DNA of 64,000 nucleotides. Source: Liquidambar formosana (taxonomy: Eukaryota; Streptophyta; Magnoliopsida; Saxifragales; Altingiaceae). Position numbers and translations under genes: made by a program. Below the pieces are notes generated by a model. That model worked only from the letters and a program-made list of their open reading frames with translations. It did not search any database and was not told the origin of the DNA. Below, piece by piece: positions 33,876 to 46,118 of this stretch (its first letter is position 1; the number at the start of each line of letters is the position of its first letter). The stretch is taken from positions 20,295,267-20,359,266 of the forward strand of contig CM077822.1 in the NCBI GenBank assembly GCA_039720395.1, in the 5' to 3' direction.

Positions 33876-36800
33876 GGTGGAGAACTGTTCTTGAAGGGAA
33901 AATTGTTCATACAGAGTTGCTTACCCTTCGCTGAGGTTGGCTACCACAACGGGTAAGTTCAAGTTTTCGCTAGGGTTTGTTTTTTGTCGGTGTTTTCATG
34001 GTTTTTTCATCAATTGACTCGTTATGTAGGGATTTGTTTATGGTTTTGGTATAGGGTTTCCGAAATATGGTTTATTTTAGGGACTGGTTGGGTGTTTTCA
34101 TGGTTTTTTTTTTTTCAATTAAGTCGTTATGTAGGGATTAATTTAGGGTTTGGTATAGGGTGTTTCAGAAATAGGGTTTAGGGTTTAGGGTGATTGTGAT
34201 TGCTCTTGAAGGGATCAATGATTTAAAACTTGCACAGCATTTTTGTGTAAAATATGAAACGGAATTTCTTCTGTCTACTGAATTCTAAAAATGGCACTTT
34301 TTTTTTCCCAAAAAAAAAAAAGAAAAAAGATGCAAAGTTTCAATTTTTTTAGTATGTTTTATCATTTCTGGGCTGGGGATTCTTATTTCCCCCATCAACC
34401 CACTTGTTACAATAAGTGTGTGTCAGTGTGTGTCAGTGCGGACTAAATAATTTTTCTTTCTCTCTAGTAAAGCTTTTTGTTCATTAGATAATATTGCTTG
34501 TTTGTTTGGTTCTTTATTTTTTTTTCCAATGTAATTGAACAATTTTTCTTTATTTTCCTTTAAATTTACAGGCCCTAAATGGCGTATGTTGATATAAGAG
34601 TCCATTACCGATCCAATGTTTATGCAATACCTGCTACAAATACGGATCGGTATAGTTATATAGATCTATTAACTGCTGTTTGTGATCGTGCCTTGAATGC
34701 TGTTGATACATCTGCTAATGTCTTAATTCACATAGCTACCTCAATTAATCACTCAACTGAGGTTTTCTTTGTTGAAAGTGATGCTGATGTTATGAAAATG
34801 TTTAATGGAAATGTTGGGGAACATCACATTGATGTGTTTGTGACAACCAATGGAGCCCCTCCTATTGCATCGCATTTGCCCCAGCCTTCACAACCACTGC
34901 AGCAACCAATTGATGTTAATGACGATGAAATAGAAGTGGAGGACATTGGTAGTGAAGATGGTAGTGAAGATTGGACTGAAAAGGGTGGTTATTATGGTGA
35001 AGGTGAAGATAAAGTTTATGGTTTTACTAATGACTCAGATGAAGATGGGACGTATGTTGAGCATGAAAATGAAGAAGGTGATGGAGATATAGATGATGAA
35101 CATGATGGAGATTCTGGAGATGGAGATGATTACATCTTTGATGAGCTCTCAGATTACCAAAGCAATTCAAGTGAGTTGATGACATCATCTGGTTCTAAAG
35201 ATGAAGACTTTCAAGTTGATCCTAATAGATTCATGCGGGCTAAGAAGCCAATGGAATATGATGGCCGCAAAGTGCCTTTTTGGGTTGGAAAGGTATTTGT
35301 CAGCGTTAATGCATTTAGAGAGAAATTGAGGGAGTATGTTATACAAGAGGGCTTTGACATTGTAAGGGTAAAAAATGAGAGAACACGGGTGACAGTAAAG
35401 TGTGCTAGTGAAGGATGTCGGTGGCGCATACATGCAGCTCCAACTCCGGAGAACAGTACTTTTATTGTGAGGACACTTCATGATGAGCACTCATGTATTA
35501 GGAGCACTAAAAACAAGAATGCAAGCTCGTCCTGGATAGTAAAGAAGTTTACAAGCCGCATAAAAAATAACCCAGAAATGAAGCTTTCAGGGATAAGGAA
35601 TGAGTTGTTGGAGGAATATGATGTTGAAGTACATCCGATGTGATTGTATCGAGCAAAAAGGAAGTGTATGGATGCAATTAAGGGAACCATGGGGAGTGTT
35701 ATGGTAAGTTTCCTGCATATGCTGATGTGGTGAGATATCATAATACTGGAAGTTTATTGAAGCTTCAGTGTGAAAGGCTTCATATGACTAGTAATCCTAG
35801 TTTCAAGAATTTCTTTGTTTATCTTGAGGCAATGAAGACAGGGTTTATCAATGGATGTCGACCATTTCTGGGGTTAGATCTCTGCCATCTTAAAGGGCCA
35901 TATGGTGGTATGCTATTGGGTGCTGTAGCATTGGATGGGAATCACAAGTTATTTCCAGTTGCATAGGCTATTGTCAATGGTGAGACCAAGGGGAATTGGA
36001 GATTTTTTTTTGTATCACTTGAACATGGTACTAGGCGATGATTCGCTCAATAGGCCTTACACTTTTATGACTAACAAACATAAGGTATAATGAACTTTCT
36101 TTTGCGTTTACTTAAACCATTTTCATTTAATGCTTATATATGTCATGAAACACTTGGTTTTTTTTTTTTTAATACTTGGTAATGGTTATTTATATATTTA
36201 TAATATCTTTCAATGTGCTGTTGTATTATGTCCATTAAACAATAACTTACTAAAACTTGCTAATGGTTATTTTTGTTTTTTATACTTGCTTATGGCTATT
36301 TTTATATCTTTTAATATGTACATTAACAATTGCCTTACTTTACTAACACTTCTATTGTTATTTTTATTTTTTATAGGGTGTCATTGATGCTGTTAGTGAG
36401 TATTTCCCAGAGGCTAATCAAAGGCATTGCTGTAGGCATCTTTATAATAATTTTAAGACTAGGTTCCCAGGAATACTTCTGAGGGACCATTTCTGGGATG
36501 CTGCTAGAGCCTGCAACAGAAAAGAATTCAATGAGTCAATGGATGCAATGAAGACAATAGACACTGCAGCATATAATTGGTTAATGACAATCCCTGTTAA
36601 TCAATGGAGTAGGCATGCATTTGACCCTAGGGTTAAGAATGATAGCCTAACAAATAATATGTTTGAGTCTTTTAACCAGTGGGTGGGTGAATTGAGATGT
36701 AAGCCTGTGTTGACCATGATAGACACCATAAGATGTAAGTTGATGAGTAGAACCCATAAGAGGTATCAAAAAGGGAGTGGGTGGACCAATGAGATTACCC

Positions 36801-36970
36801 CTGCTATTATAGGAAAATTAGATAGCATTAAACAAAAGTTTAGAACATGTCATACAATGTTTGCTGAGGGTGATGAATATGAAGTGATAAATGGTAATAG
36901 GAGGAATATGGTAAGGTTAGAGAGGTGGGATTGTGATTATCTTGCTTGGTATATATCAGGTATTCCATGT

Positions 36971-39685
36971 TGTCACACCCCATTTTTGCACCACCTTACT
37001 AGGGCTCATCATTTCATGCATGTTTTTGTTTTGTTTTTGAGTCTAGTCACTTGCATTAGGTCTCTAGAGTCACAAGGACAATGGATATGAATTTTGGTTC
37101 AATTCGGAGTTGATCTTGAGGGATAATAAGAGCTTTTGTGACTTAAGGGGCATAATCGTCTTTTAAGTCCCAAACTTTTCATTTGACCTTGAAATGATCT
37201 CCAAATTGTCAATTGGAGTTCATATGGATGCATAAGAGGTATTTTTAGGTTCAATTTGATGAATCAATAGCTCGGGATTAAAATGGCTCGATACAGTTCA
37301 AGATTGGTTAATTGACCCTTCTTTGGGTTAGCTCTAATTGACTCACAATTACCAACCAAATCTTTTCAAATTGACTTTCATTAGTCATCATTTTACCCCC
37401 AAAAGTGTTTTATGAAGTTCAATTTTGATATGGAAAGTGTTTGGTTTGACCCTATGTGCATGCCTATGCTTAGCAAAGGTAGAGCATAGTGGTTAACTGC
37501 CTTGTTCAAACCTAACCATGCCCCCATGATTAGTGGTTTTCACCCCTAAAATGTTCAAAAACATATTCCTCATCGAAACACGGTCGTTTTGGCTTTTGTT
37601 TCATCAAAATCGGAGTTAATTTGCCCCCTGAAACACTTCTAGAAGGGAAAGGAGGCAGAATAGGCAAAAAATTAGAAGTGGGCTCGGGTGACCACCCAAG
37701 CCTGGGCGGCTAGCCGCCTGGGCCCAGGTGGCTAGCCACCCAGCCTTGGGTGGTCACCCGAGGCCACTTTCCTATTTGCACCATGATTCCTTGCTGAAGC
37801 GGACTCTTGCCTATTTTGACGTACAAGGGCTCTTTTGGACGAGTTTCCTTCTAATTTTTGGTAACTTCTAAGTTACTTAAGCCCCAAGGGGGTCTCTAAT
37901 AGCCCTTGGATTAATTTTTAGGGTTTTAATCCTAGCCATTGGTTAATCCTAATGAAACTCTATAAATACCCCCTATGCTTCAGCACAAGAGGAGCCACTT
38001 TATGCATTAATACTTGAGTGTTTGAGAGAGAATAAGAGAGAGAGACTTGAAGGAGAGCTGGAGTTCTTGCTGCAGCCTTGGAGAATATTGATTGAAGACA
38101 TCCACAAGAGCAAGAGAGAGTTCATACAGCAGCAAGGAGGGCTCTTCCTAAGGTATTCCTCTTTTCTGTTCAAGCTTAAACAAAGGTATCATGTAGGATA
38201 GCTCTATTGCATGTAATGCTTGTAATTTCTACCATGAATTGAAGTTTCTATTAGTTAATACATGTGATATTGATGATGTTCATGATGAGTTTGGCATGCT
38301 TTAGAGTTAGTTCATAAGTTCCAATGCATAGTTATGATTCTTGTGTTTCTGTTGTCCTTGTTCTAGAATAGTAATATTACATGTTAGAGTTGGGTCTCTT
38401 GTCATGTTTTATTGCTTTAGTTAATTAATATGCATGGTTTAGGTTCTGTTTAGTCTTATTTTAGCATGTTTAGAGTTGGTTTCGTATGTTTTTAAGCATA
38501 TTTGTGAGATTAGGGTTTTAGAGTCCTTGTTTTGTGTTAGTTTTCATACAGCATGTTAAAGTAGGTCTTTTCATTGGTTTTTCTTCATGTTTGCTGTATA
38601 TGTTTTTCATATGGAGTGAATATGATATTTTTGCATGCATGATTAGTTTATTTCTAGGGTTTTATGCATAATATGGTTCTAGGAATATGTTAGGGCTTAT
38701 GAAAGTTTGCTGCTTTTGCTGTTAGCATGCTTAGTGGATGATTTTAGGCCATAATACTATTTTGTCCAAATTTGCATGCTAGTGTTTTTGCATGGTTTTG
38801 AGCACGTGTAAGGGTGCAAATAGGTGTGGTATTTGTCCTATGGCAAATAGGACTGCCAATGCTTGAAATGGCTAATGCTTGGAGCTATTGCGCTCAGGTA
38901 AGCGGGCATGAAGGTGCCCCAATTCACCTCTCTCCCTTACTCTTTCTCTTCTCCCTCTCTAGGGTTAACTCTTAATACAAATCAATGGTTTTGATCAAGG
39001 GTTTCTTTAACCAATAAAATTCTGTTTTTTATCAAGGTTTCCATTTTGTGGAATTTTCTTAATTTCAAACTTGGTTTATTTATCATATTCAACTCTTTTT
39101 CAAATAAAGAAACCTAGGGTTTTAACCATAGGTTTATATTAGGATTTAACCCTAGTTCTAATCGAACTACGTGGACTTTGATCCATGTATTTCGTTGCAT
39201 GGTACGTAGGCGCTCTTCGTGAGGCTCAAGTCCGTTCTAGGATCCAAGCATCCTAGACTTCTTTTTGTTTTGTTTTCTTTTTCTTTATTTTCTGTTTTTA
39301 TATGCCTATTATGCATGGATGGATGAATGAAATATATGATATGCATGCAATTCTTGTGATGATATGCTTGCTGATTTTTGTGTGGAAAAGATCTTGATTT
39401 AGCCCAAATGAACTGAGAAACCGAAAGGGTGATATGGGTGCCTATAGGCTTTGCCTAGAACCTTCCCATGTCATAACTTAGCCTTCGAATCCCCGATTTC
39501 TTTGGTTTCCAAAAGATTGGTTTTTGCTTTTCCTTTTTTATGGAGTCATTCAAATTGTTTTCCTAAAATAAACTACTTTTAGGGTTTTCCTTGTTTCCTT
39601 TAAAAAATAAGGTGGCGACTCCTTTTTTGTTTTCAAAACCCATTTTCTTTTCAATCTCTCGTGGGCCCAATTTCCGGGGTTCACA
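36971..39685 (+). mobile_element. Solo LTR nested in the MULE transposase gene
   Basis: It begins TGTCACACCCCATTTTTGCA and ends GGGGTTCACA, with a perfect 5-bp duplication CATGT at 36966-36970 and 39686-39690. The 2,715-bp sequence is one LTR, same subfamily as 8054-10698. Removing the LTR and one CATGT restores the transposase frame across the SWIM finger, so insertion followed decay or at least did not shift the frame. It contains an 80-bp near-perfect palindrome at 37683-37762. Confidence 0.93.
37683..37762. repeat. 80-bp GC-rich near-perfect palindrome in the solo LTR
   Basis: Centred on GGGCCC at 37720-37725. Both arms read CTCGGGTGACCACCCAAG from the outside and contain GGCTAGCC. By eye 37 of 40 base pairs match. 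Relatives at about 8757-8805 and 13731-13775 carry only degraded CTCGGGT...ACCCGAG ends. Confidence 0.9.
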
Positions 39686-41129
39686 CATGTAAACATGTTA
39701 TAGCCTGTATTACCCTTCAAAGAGCCAATATAGCAAGTTATTGTCATGATTATTTCTCAAAGACTGTATATCTTCGAGCTCATGGGGGTAGAATATACCC
39801 AATCCCAGCTGAAAATAGGTGGATAGAATTTGCTCAATCTGAATATGACCCAGTGATGCCTCCCCCTCTCTGTCGCCTTCCTGGGAGACCTAAGATAAAT
39901 AGGAGAAGGCAGCCAAATAAGGGTGCTCCTAGTACTCATAGGATCAGAAGTAGTACTGTAAGGTGTAAAAACTACCGACAATATGGGCATAACAAGCCCA
40001 GCTGCCAACGAGCTCCAGTTCAAAGAAAAACTAGTGGCAAGGTAGTACAATATTTTCTTAAATGAATGTTTTACTTATTCATTATCATTTTACTACATTA
40101 AATGTTATTCTACAATTCATTTTACTACATTAATGGAATGCCACTGGAATGGCAGGAAGAAGTGGCAATGGCAGGGCAAGAGGCAGGGCAAGAGGTAGGG
40201 CAAGGGGCAGTGGTGTGGAATGGGCTTGGCTGTGAATATACTGTACAGCTAGGTTAGTAACTTGTTAGAATTTATGTGTCATATGTATCTGTCTGTCATT
40301 TCTTATTAAAAACTAACCAATATACATTTTTTTCATAGATATGTAGGTTTGGACAGTTTTTTGTTGGCAACTTTTTGGGCAATTTGAAAGCGTATACTTT
40401 TTGGACAGTTTCAAGCATATACTTTTTGGACATACAGCAGCTGGCTCGCTACTTTTTGAATGCTCAACAGGTGCTATATATATATAGGAGTTTGTTTTTT
40501 GGACAGCAGCATACTATAGAAATCTAATCTTAGAAGTTAACTATACAGCAGCTGGGTTGCACATGGTTATTTTTTGTGTTGTGCAACAGTTAGGCTTACT
40601 TACTTTTGGATATGTGTTGATAACAATATGATACTCTAATCTTAGAAGTTAACTATTCTAATAAATATGTAATTATGGTTGGGACTGTGATTATGGTTGA
40701 TATATGGTTTTCATTGACTGCTTATTTTCTTTTCTTCTTTTTTTTCCCCCCTTCCTTTATTCTCATTTCTAGTTCTTTTATATTTAGAGTGTGTCTATAT
40801 GTAAATCACTATTAAAATGAGGGTGCTCCTAGTTCTCTTGTTAAAATGGTATTTTACTCTATTTAGATAAGTAAATGGCTAATACTATGATTTTTTTTCA
40901 CTCATTCTAGACGGCTCCAGCATGGGATCAACCATTCTAATGTTCAATCTTAAAGGATGATGTCCCTTTCAAAGGAAGTTTTTTAGTGGATGCCCAAATG
41001 CTTTGTTTCTTTTATTCAGTTATATTCAAATAAATTTGATATTTTATAAACTTTTCTTTACTCTTAAATTTTATATTTTATTTACTTTTCTTTACTCCTT
41101 TTTTTTTTTAACATTCTTTTCTGATTGAT

Positions 41130-42945
41130 CAACAGGGACCCCTTCCTATTAAAAACATTATCGGAAGATTTGTCACATGTTAGTTAGTTTAGACCTTCAA
41201 ATGATTGATTGGATGAAAATTGGATCAGATGGGGCAGAGATGGTTGAAACTCTTTGTAAGTGGGGATGTTTTTTAAGGGCTGCACTATTAACATGGATGG
41301 AGTTTGCTGCTGCTGTGCTTTTTTATCCAAAATTTTGATTCACCCATTGGCTATGCTGATTAGATTATTATTAATCTAGTTATTCGTGTGTACCCATATG
41401 CTGCTGTGCTTTACATCTTGTTCTGATTAAATTAATGTAAAAATATTGTTTAATTTTCATCCATTGAACTTCATTTCTCAACAAAAACAAAAAAAAATTT
41501 GCTTACATATAGATGCAAAATATCTGTTTTCCAGGTGTTAGTTAAGAAGGTAGATACTTTAGCTAAGGCAATGGAGGTCGAGGCCAAGAAAATGAGGAGG
41601 GAAGTAGCTGCCATGGAGAAGGAGGTACTAATTTTTAATCATATGTGGAGATTCATTGATATATTTGACAAAGCCTCATGTGGATGAAAGTCAAGTTCTA
41701 AGTCAAGAAGCAAATGAGCCCATGCTTTTACATTTTAGGGGACAGGTTTCATTGTTATTATTAATGGATTTACTATACTTCATCATATACTACAAGGTTT
41801 TGAGAGTTCATTAGAATATTTTGAGTATGTGTCCGCTAGCTGATGGTCATTGATATGCTCCATATTTTATATCAGGAAATGGTAACAAAAAAATACCAGA
41901 ATTTCAAGTTTCAACAGCCATATTAGCAGGCTATGTACTACTGCTTATTAATACTATAGGATCACTCTTGGCCTTGGATGGAAGAACTTGAAGTTCTTCC
42001 TCAACTTGAATCTGATGATCTTGCTAAATTTGCACCCCTAATGCTCTCAAGGGCCTTCTTAGAGTGTTATGTAGCAGGTTCTTATGCCAATGAATAATTC
42101 TTTTATGTAGTTGTATGTATGGTATCTTTCTCTTGGTTTTCCTTATCGTTTCATTATGACTTCTTTTTTAGGAAACATTAAACCCAATGAAGCAAAGTCA
42201 ATGAGCCAGCATATTGAAGATGTTTTTTTCAAGGGTCCTTGCCCTATGTGCCAACCATTATTCCCATCTCAGCATACGACAAATAGAGTTGTTAAGCTTG
42301 AAAGGGGCATGGAATACTTCTACCCAACTGAAGGACTAAATCCAAGCGATGAGAATTCTGCCCTTGTCCATTATATTCAGGTAATCATGTTTATTTATTT
42401 ATTTATTTATTTTTCCCATGGAGAATAGATAGACATAAAAATTGAAGGACTTCTTTATCTTTATATGGTCTCACCCCTAGAGGGTTTAGGAGTTTGAAGA
42501 CATTAGATGCACAGGTTCTCACTCAATGTCCAATATTATTTAAGAGCCATATGGATAGCATTTGGGCTTCAATAAATTTTCAGAAGAGTTTCTTTTCTCG
42601 ATCACAGTTCCAATATTAGTTTGAGAGAGTCATCTGGATAGTATTTGGGCTTCAGTAATTATCTAGAGAGTTTCTTTTATACTTACTTCGTATGATCCCA
42701 GGGTCCTACCATCCTATATATAGCATATATTTTAATTTGTTGGGACTTGGGAACACAAACGTTAGGTCATGGAAATTGTATCTTCTGCATGATTATGTTA
42801 TTTTTCCTTAAAACTGAAGAGAGATTTGAGTTACTAGTAATGCCTATGTGGACTTCTTTTGCTTCTCTAGATGTGACACTTTTTTGTTTTAACAGCTGCA
42901 AGGGATAGAGATTTTGAAGATTGATTACTTGATTCATAGGAGGTG
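41130..42945 (+). pseudogene. Exon-like fragments of an unidentified host gene carried in the MULE
   Basis: Several peptides bounded by plausible splice sites lie in order: VLVKKVDTLAKAMEVEAKKM (41535-41624, between TTTTCCAG and GTACTA); ELEVLPQLESDDLAKFAPLM followed by RAFLECYVAGSYANE (41965-42097); EDVFFKGPCPMCQPLFPSQH and then KLERGMEYFYPTEGLNPSDE (about 42171-42380, donor GTAATC); LQGIEILKIDYLIHRR (42895-42942, donor GTGAGC). An earlier block near 41140-41260 reads IDWMKIGSDGAEMVETL. Their protein-like composition and intron spacing suggest a captured cellular gene (transduplication), but I do not recognise the family. No continuous frame was built. Confidence 0.45.
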
Positions 42946-44709
42946 AGCGATTTCTTATGTGAATAGAAATGAAAAATCGATTGCCCATCCCCTTTTCTCA
43001 TTTGCCCTTTCTTTATTTGTATTGGGTTATGCCATACTTTATAGGTATTTTTTTGGTGAGTTGTGGGTGGAGGGTTCAAATAGTAGGTATTTGTTGGTTT
43101 GGAGAGGGTACTTCTTGCATTATGTGGTTCTTGAAACTGTTGAAAAGAATTGGACTAGGCATATTTTTTCAATTTTCAATTTTTTCACCATATGGGACCT
43201 CTAGTGTTTAAGCCAAAGGAAGTGATTATAAGATTGTTGTTTTGGGGGGATCTAAGGTTGCAAATCTCCAAATGGGTCTTTTGTTGGTGGATGCCTTAGC
43301 TTTTCTCAAATGGAGTGGGTTTTCAATAGTTTGTTTATACCTTCCATCTTCATGCAGCCTATCCATTTTTCTTTTATTTTCATTTATTTATTAAAATTTA
43401 TTTTCTTATGAAAAAGAGGAATTTTAACTTATTGGTTGATCCTTTATGTTGTTTGTTAAATGTGTGTTTTATTTATTTATTTATTTTTTAATATTAAAAA
43501 AAAAAAATAATTTAGTATTTACTATGAAATCTTTCAAAGCTATACTGTGGATGTGGTGTATGAGATGTTATTTTTGACAACTCAAGTTAGATTTTCTTGT
43601 GAATATGTTGTTTGGAAGGTATGTCCTGAAAGTGACCATCAGTCGTGGTTATGCCGATAGCATTGTGGAGTACAAGGATTTTGTGGTACTCTCTCTCTCT
43701 CTCTATCTATTTTGCAGTTCGTTTTTATCAGGCATGCAATTGGCTAATATTCTGCAAAAAGCACAGGTTTAGTTCAACCTGTGGTTGCTTTGTTAATATG
43801 TTTTAAATAGCATCATCTTGGGGAGCACTTCATTTTCATGCCATTATGTGAATAGATGAAAATTGGGTATCATGTAACTAGCATTTGGCCCCTTCAAATA
43901 TTGGCATCTTCAATTGTTAGAGAATAGTGTATTTCTGACAATATGTGGATGAACATCTATTGTAAAAACATGGTCTTGGCACTGCTCTAGGGAGGTGGCA
44001 TTGGTGAATCCTTTGGAGTTCGTTCTTGTTAGTAGTTGAGCAACGTGGTTGAGTGTTCCTTGGTGGTCTATCCCATCGAGCTGGTTGTGGCTCGTGCCTA
44101 ACCACCTTGTAATGCCCTGGATCTTCACCCTTGATTGAGTTTATCAAGTGTTTGATGAGTTCTTAGTTGCCCCCACCTAGACAAAATCCTAACTCTAATC
44201 CTGTTTGAGAAATTCCAAAACCCTTTCAAATAATTCTACAATGAGAACATATATTTATATATTTCTTGTTTTCCTTAAATGATTTGATTTTCTCACACTC
44301 AATTTCATTCGAAACAATTTGTAAACCATTTGTATTAGCTTCTTTCTTTTATCACTTGTTGCTCAATATAAACTTCTCAATTCTAATTGATTATGCTGGA
44401 AAGGATTCCTCATATATTGGAACATAGTGTGGTGTGTGGGTCAAGAAAATGTCCTCTGAAAGAACCATTTGTTCAACTACTGAAAGGGGGCTTAAACACA
44501 TTTTTGAATGCATTCACATATCCTGATACGACTTGCTACCGAGTTGTTTCCACAAATGTGTTTCCACAAAGGTAAAATCGAGTTTGGAAGTTCTTTAAAA
44601 CACTAACTTTGGAAGTGGTCGGTTTTGGATTTAGTTCGGAATTAATACTCATTTGTTTTTCTTTTTTTTGGAATTAATACATGGTCATTTTCTAAATAAG
44701 ATTTCAATA

Positions 44710-45290
44710 ATTTGGTTGATGTATACTTAGATGCCGTTTTCTTCCCTAAATATGTGGAGGACTTCCAGACTTTTCAACAAGAGGGTTCGCATCATGAGCT
44801 CAACAATCCTTCAGAAGACATGTCTTTTTCCCTCAGTTCTTCCTAACTGCATTCTTCTAATTTACATTGCAATAATGTACAATAAAGCTTCTTGTGATGT
44901 TTTTCCTCAAGAGATTACGATGCTTCTTGTGTTTTTGTTTATAAGCAATAATGTACAAGAAAGCTAAATAAGAAACCTTCAATTTTTGTTAATAAATTTC
45001 TTTTGTTTCATGTTCAACTTACTGTGTATTTTGCTAAGTTGAGAACCCATTCTATAGAAATTTTCTCCAGCTGCAACAGCTGCCTACCAATCAATGTGTT
45101 TTGTGTGGACTATCACTTTGGGATACAAGAAAGAAAGGTTAATATACCAGGTTTGTGGTTAGAATCTTTCAATATGAATCCTGGAGAAAATTCATATTGC
45201 CTGCATATGGTTTTATGTTTAAGGTTTGATTCAATGAAGACATGGCATGGGTGGCAGATTCACAACTTCATTAAGGGCCTATAAATTTCT
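44710..45290 (+). other. Further exon-like stretch in the MULE, unrecognised
   Basis: A frame at about 44728-44849 reads YLDAVFFPKYVEDFQTFQQE and ends SFSLSSS before a TAA, like the C-terminus of a real protein. A second frame (45003-45284) has no recognisable content. These may be the 3' end of the captured gene or chance; splice links to 42942 were not found. Confidence 0.3.
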
Positions 45291-45501
45291 AATTTTATAC
45301 CATTGATATTTTAAATTTTAAATTTTAAATTTTCAAATGAGATGCGAACCCATTAGATTGAAGGGGAGGGATCCATTTATCAAACCAACTTAAGCAAGTT
45401 GAGTCCTCAGTCCAAACAAGTTTCCCAATGTAATATCCTTCATTCCAATTTCCAACCAATTCTATATGTCATGGTATCACAATCTAAGGGCAAATGTTTT
45501 C

Positions 45502-45502
<1 letters not shown>

Positions 45503-45557
<55 letters not shown>
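45503..45557 (+). repeat. Poly(A) tract
   Basis: About 55 consecutive A residues after CC, followed by two partial copies of AAGGTAGCCTTTGAGTACAA (45580 and 45680), so the flanking 100 bp is locally duplicated. No retroposon body is apparent upstream. Confidence 0.9.
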
Positions 45558-45558
<1 letters not shown>

Positions 45559-45725
45559 ACAAGCCTCATACACAAGCCTAAGGTAGCCTTTGAGTACAAA
45601 AAATATGTCACCAATTTACATGTCACAAAAAATATAGAATGGTATCACCAATTCTATATGTCATTAGCTCCCATTAGCTTAAGGTAGCCTTTGAGTACAA
45701 AAAATATAGAAGCCTCATATACAAA

Positions 45726-46118
45726 CTAGTTCATCCTACTTAGAATCACAAAAAGTATAAACATAACAAACAAGATAAATATTGTGTTAAAAAAAACTAC
45801 AAACTTCAACCCATCAATTTCTTTCCTCAACCTATTGTAATGCCCATCAATTTCTCTTCCTAATTCTTTGTAATTCCCATTAATCTCTCTTCTTAACTCG
45901 TTGACAGAATCATAGCAACCCTCTTGCACATCAACAGGAGCGTACCACCACTCAAAGAAACCACACTCTTGGCATTTGAAATACAACTTTTCTGGATTAT
46001 CAATAGACTCTGAAATCTTTACTTCAACTTTACGCCCACATTGACATCTGCGATTTTGAAACCTATAACGCGTGCCACGACCCGTTCCACTATTAACACT
46101 TCTACTTGATGATGTCAT
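45726..46118 (-). CDS. GRF-type zinc finger protein with C-terminal membrane segment, MULE accessory ORF
   Basis: The 130-residue protein starts MTSSSRSVNSG; ATG 46118 was chosen because TTGATTTTAG, a good 3' splice site, lies just upstream, although the frame stays open to 46154. Residues about 22-60 form a GRF zinc finger (PF06839): C-x-C-G...V-K-I-S-E-S...N-P-x-x-x-Y-F-x-C-x-x-C-x-F-F-E-W-W, with all four Cys ligands present. A charged, repetitive helix follows (REINGNYKELGREIDGHYNR), likely coiled coil, then a hydrophobic tail (about residues 107-127) likely to span a membrane. Small GRF/TM proteins of this layout are common and uncharacterised in plants. GRF fingers in other proteins bind single-stranded nucleic acid. 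It is intact inside a MULE whose transposase is dead. Confidence 0.75.
   Translation of the reverse strand: MTSSSRSVNSGTGRGTRYRFQNRRCQCGRKVEVKISESIDNPEKLYFKCQECGFFEWWYAPVDVQEGCYDSVNELRREINGNYKELGREIDGHYNRLRKEIDGLKFVVFFNTIFILFVMFILFVILSRMN

Larger units (their letters stand above)
34579..40235 (+). pseudogene. MURA-type MULE transposase, inactivated and split by a solo LTR
   Basis: Exons: 34579-36084, 36377-36970 rejoining at 39691-40041, and probably a Gly/Arg-rich last exon near 40156. Residues 1-100 form a PB1-like N-terminus, followed by an acidic linker, a MuDR DNA-binding region (PFWVGKVFVSVNAF, with ASEGCRWRIHA), the MULE catalytic domain (LDLCHLKGPYGG, HCCRHLYNNF, MFESFNQW), a SWIM zinc finger and a CCHC knuckle. 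Lesions: TGA at 35641-35643; frameshift near 35685; TAG at 35964-35966; frameshift in the T9 run near 36003; the expected second catalytic Asp is Asn (AAC, 36073-36075); and the second knuckle Cys is Tyr (TAC, 39973-39975). A 2.7-kb LTR sits inside the SWIM finger at I-P-C / K-H-V. The protein cannot be made intact. Confidence 0.9.

Noticed and set aside
34165..34182. TTTAGGG repeats as telomeric sequence
   Set aside because: Only two to three units, inside a tandem duplication near a MULE end; too short to call an interstitial telomere.
45399..45687. Lysine-rich ORFs
   Set aside because: They are translations of a 55-base poly(A) tract.
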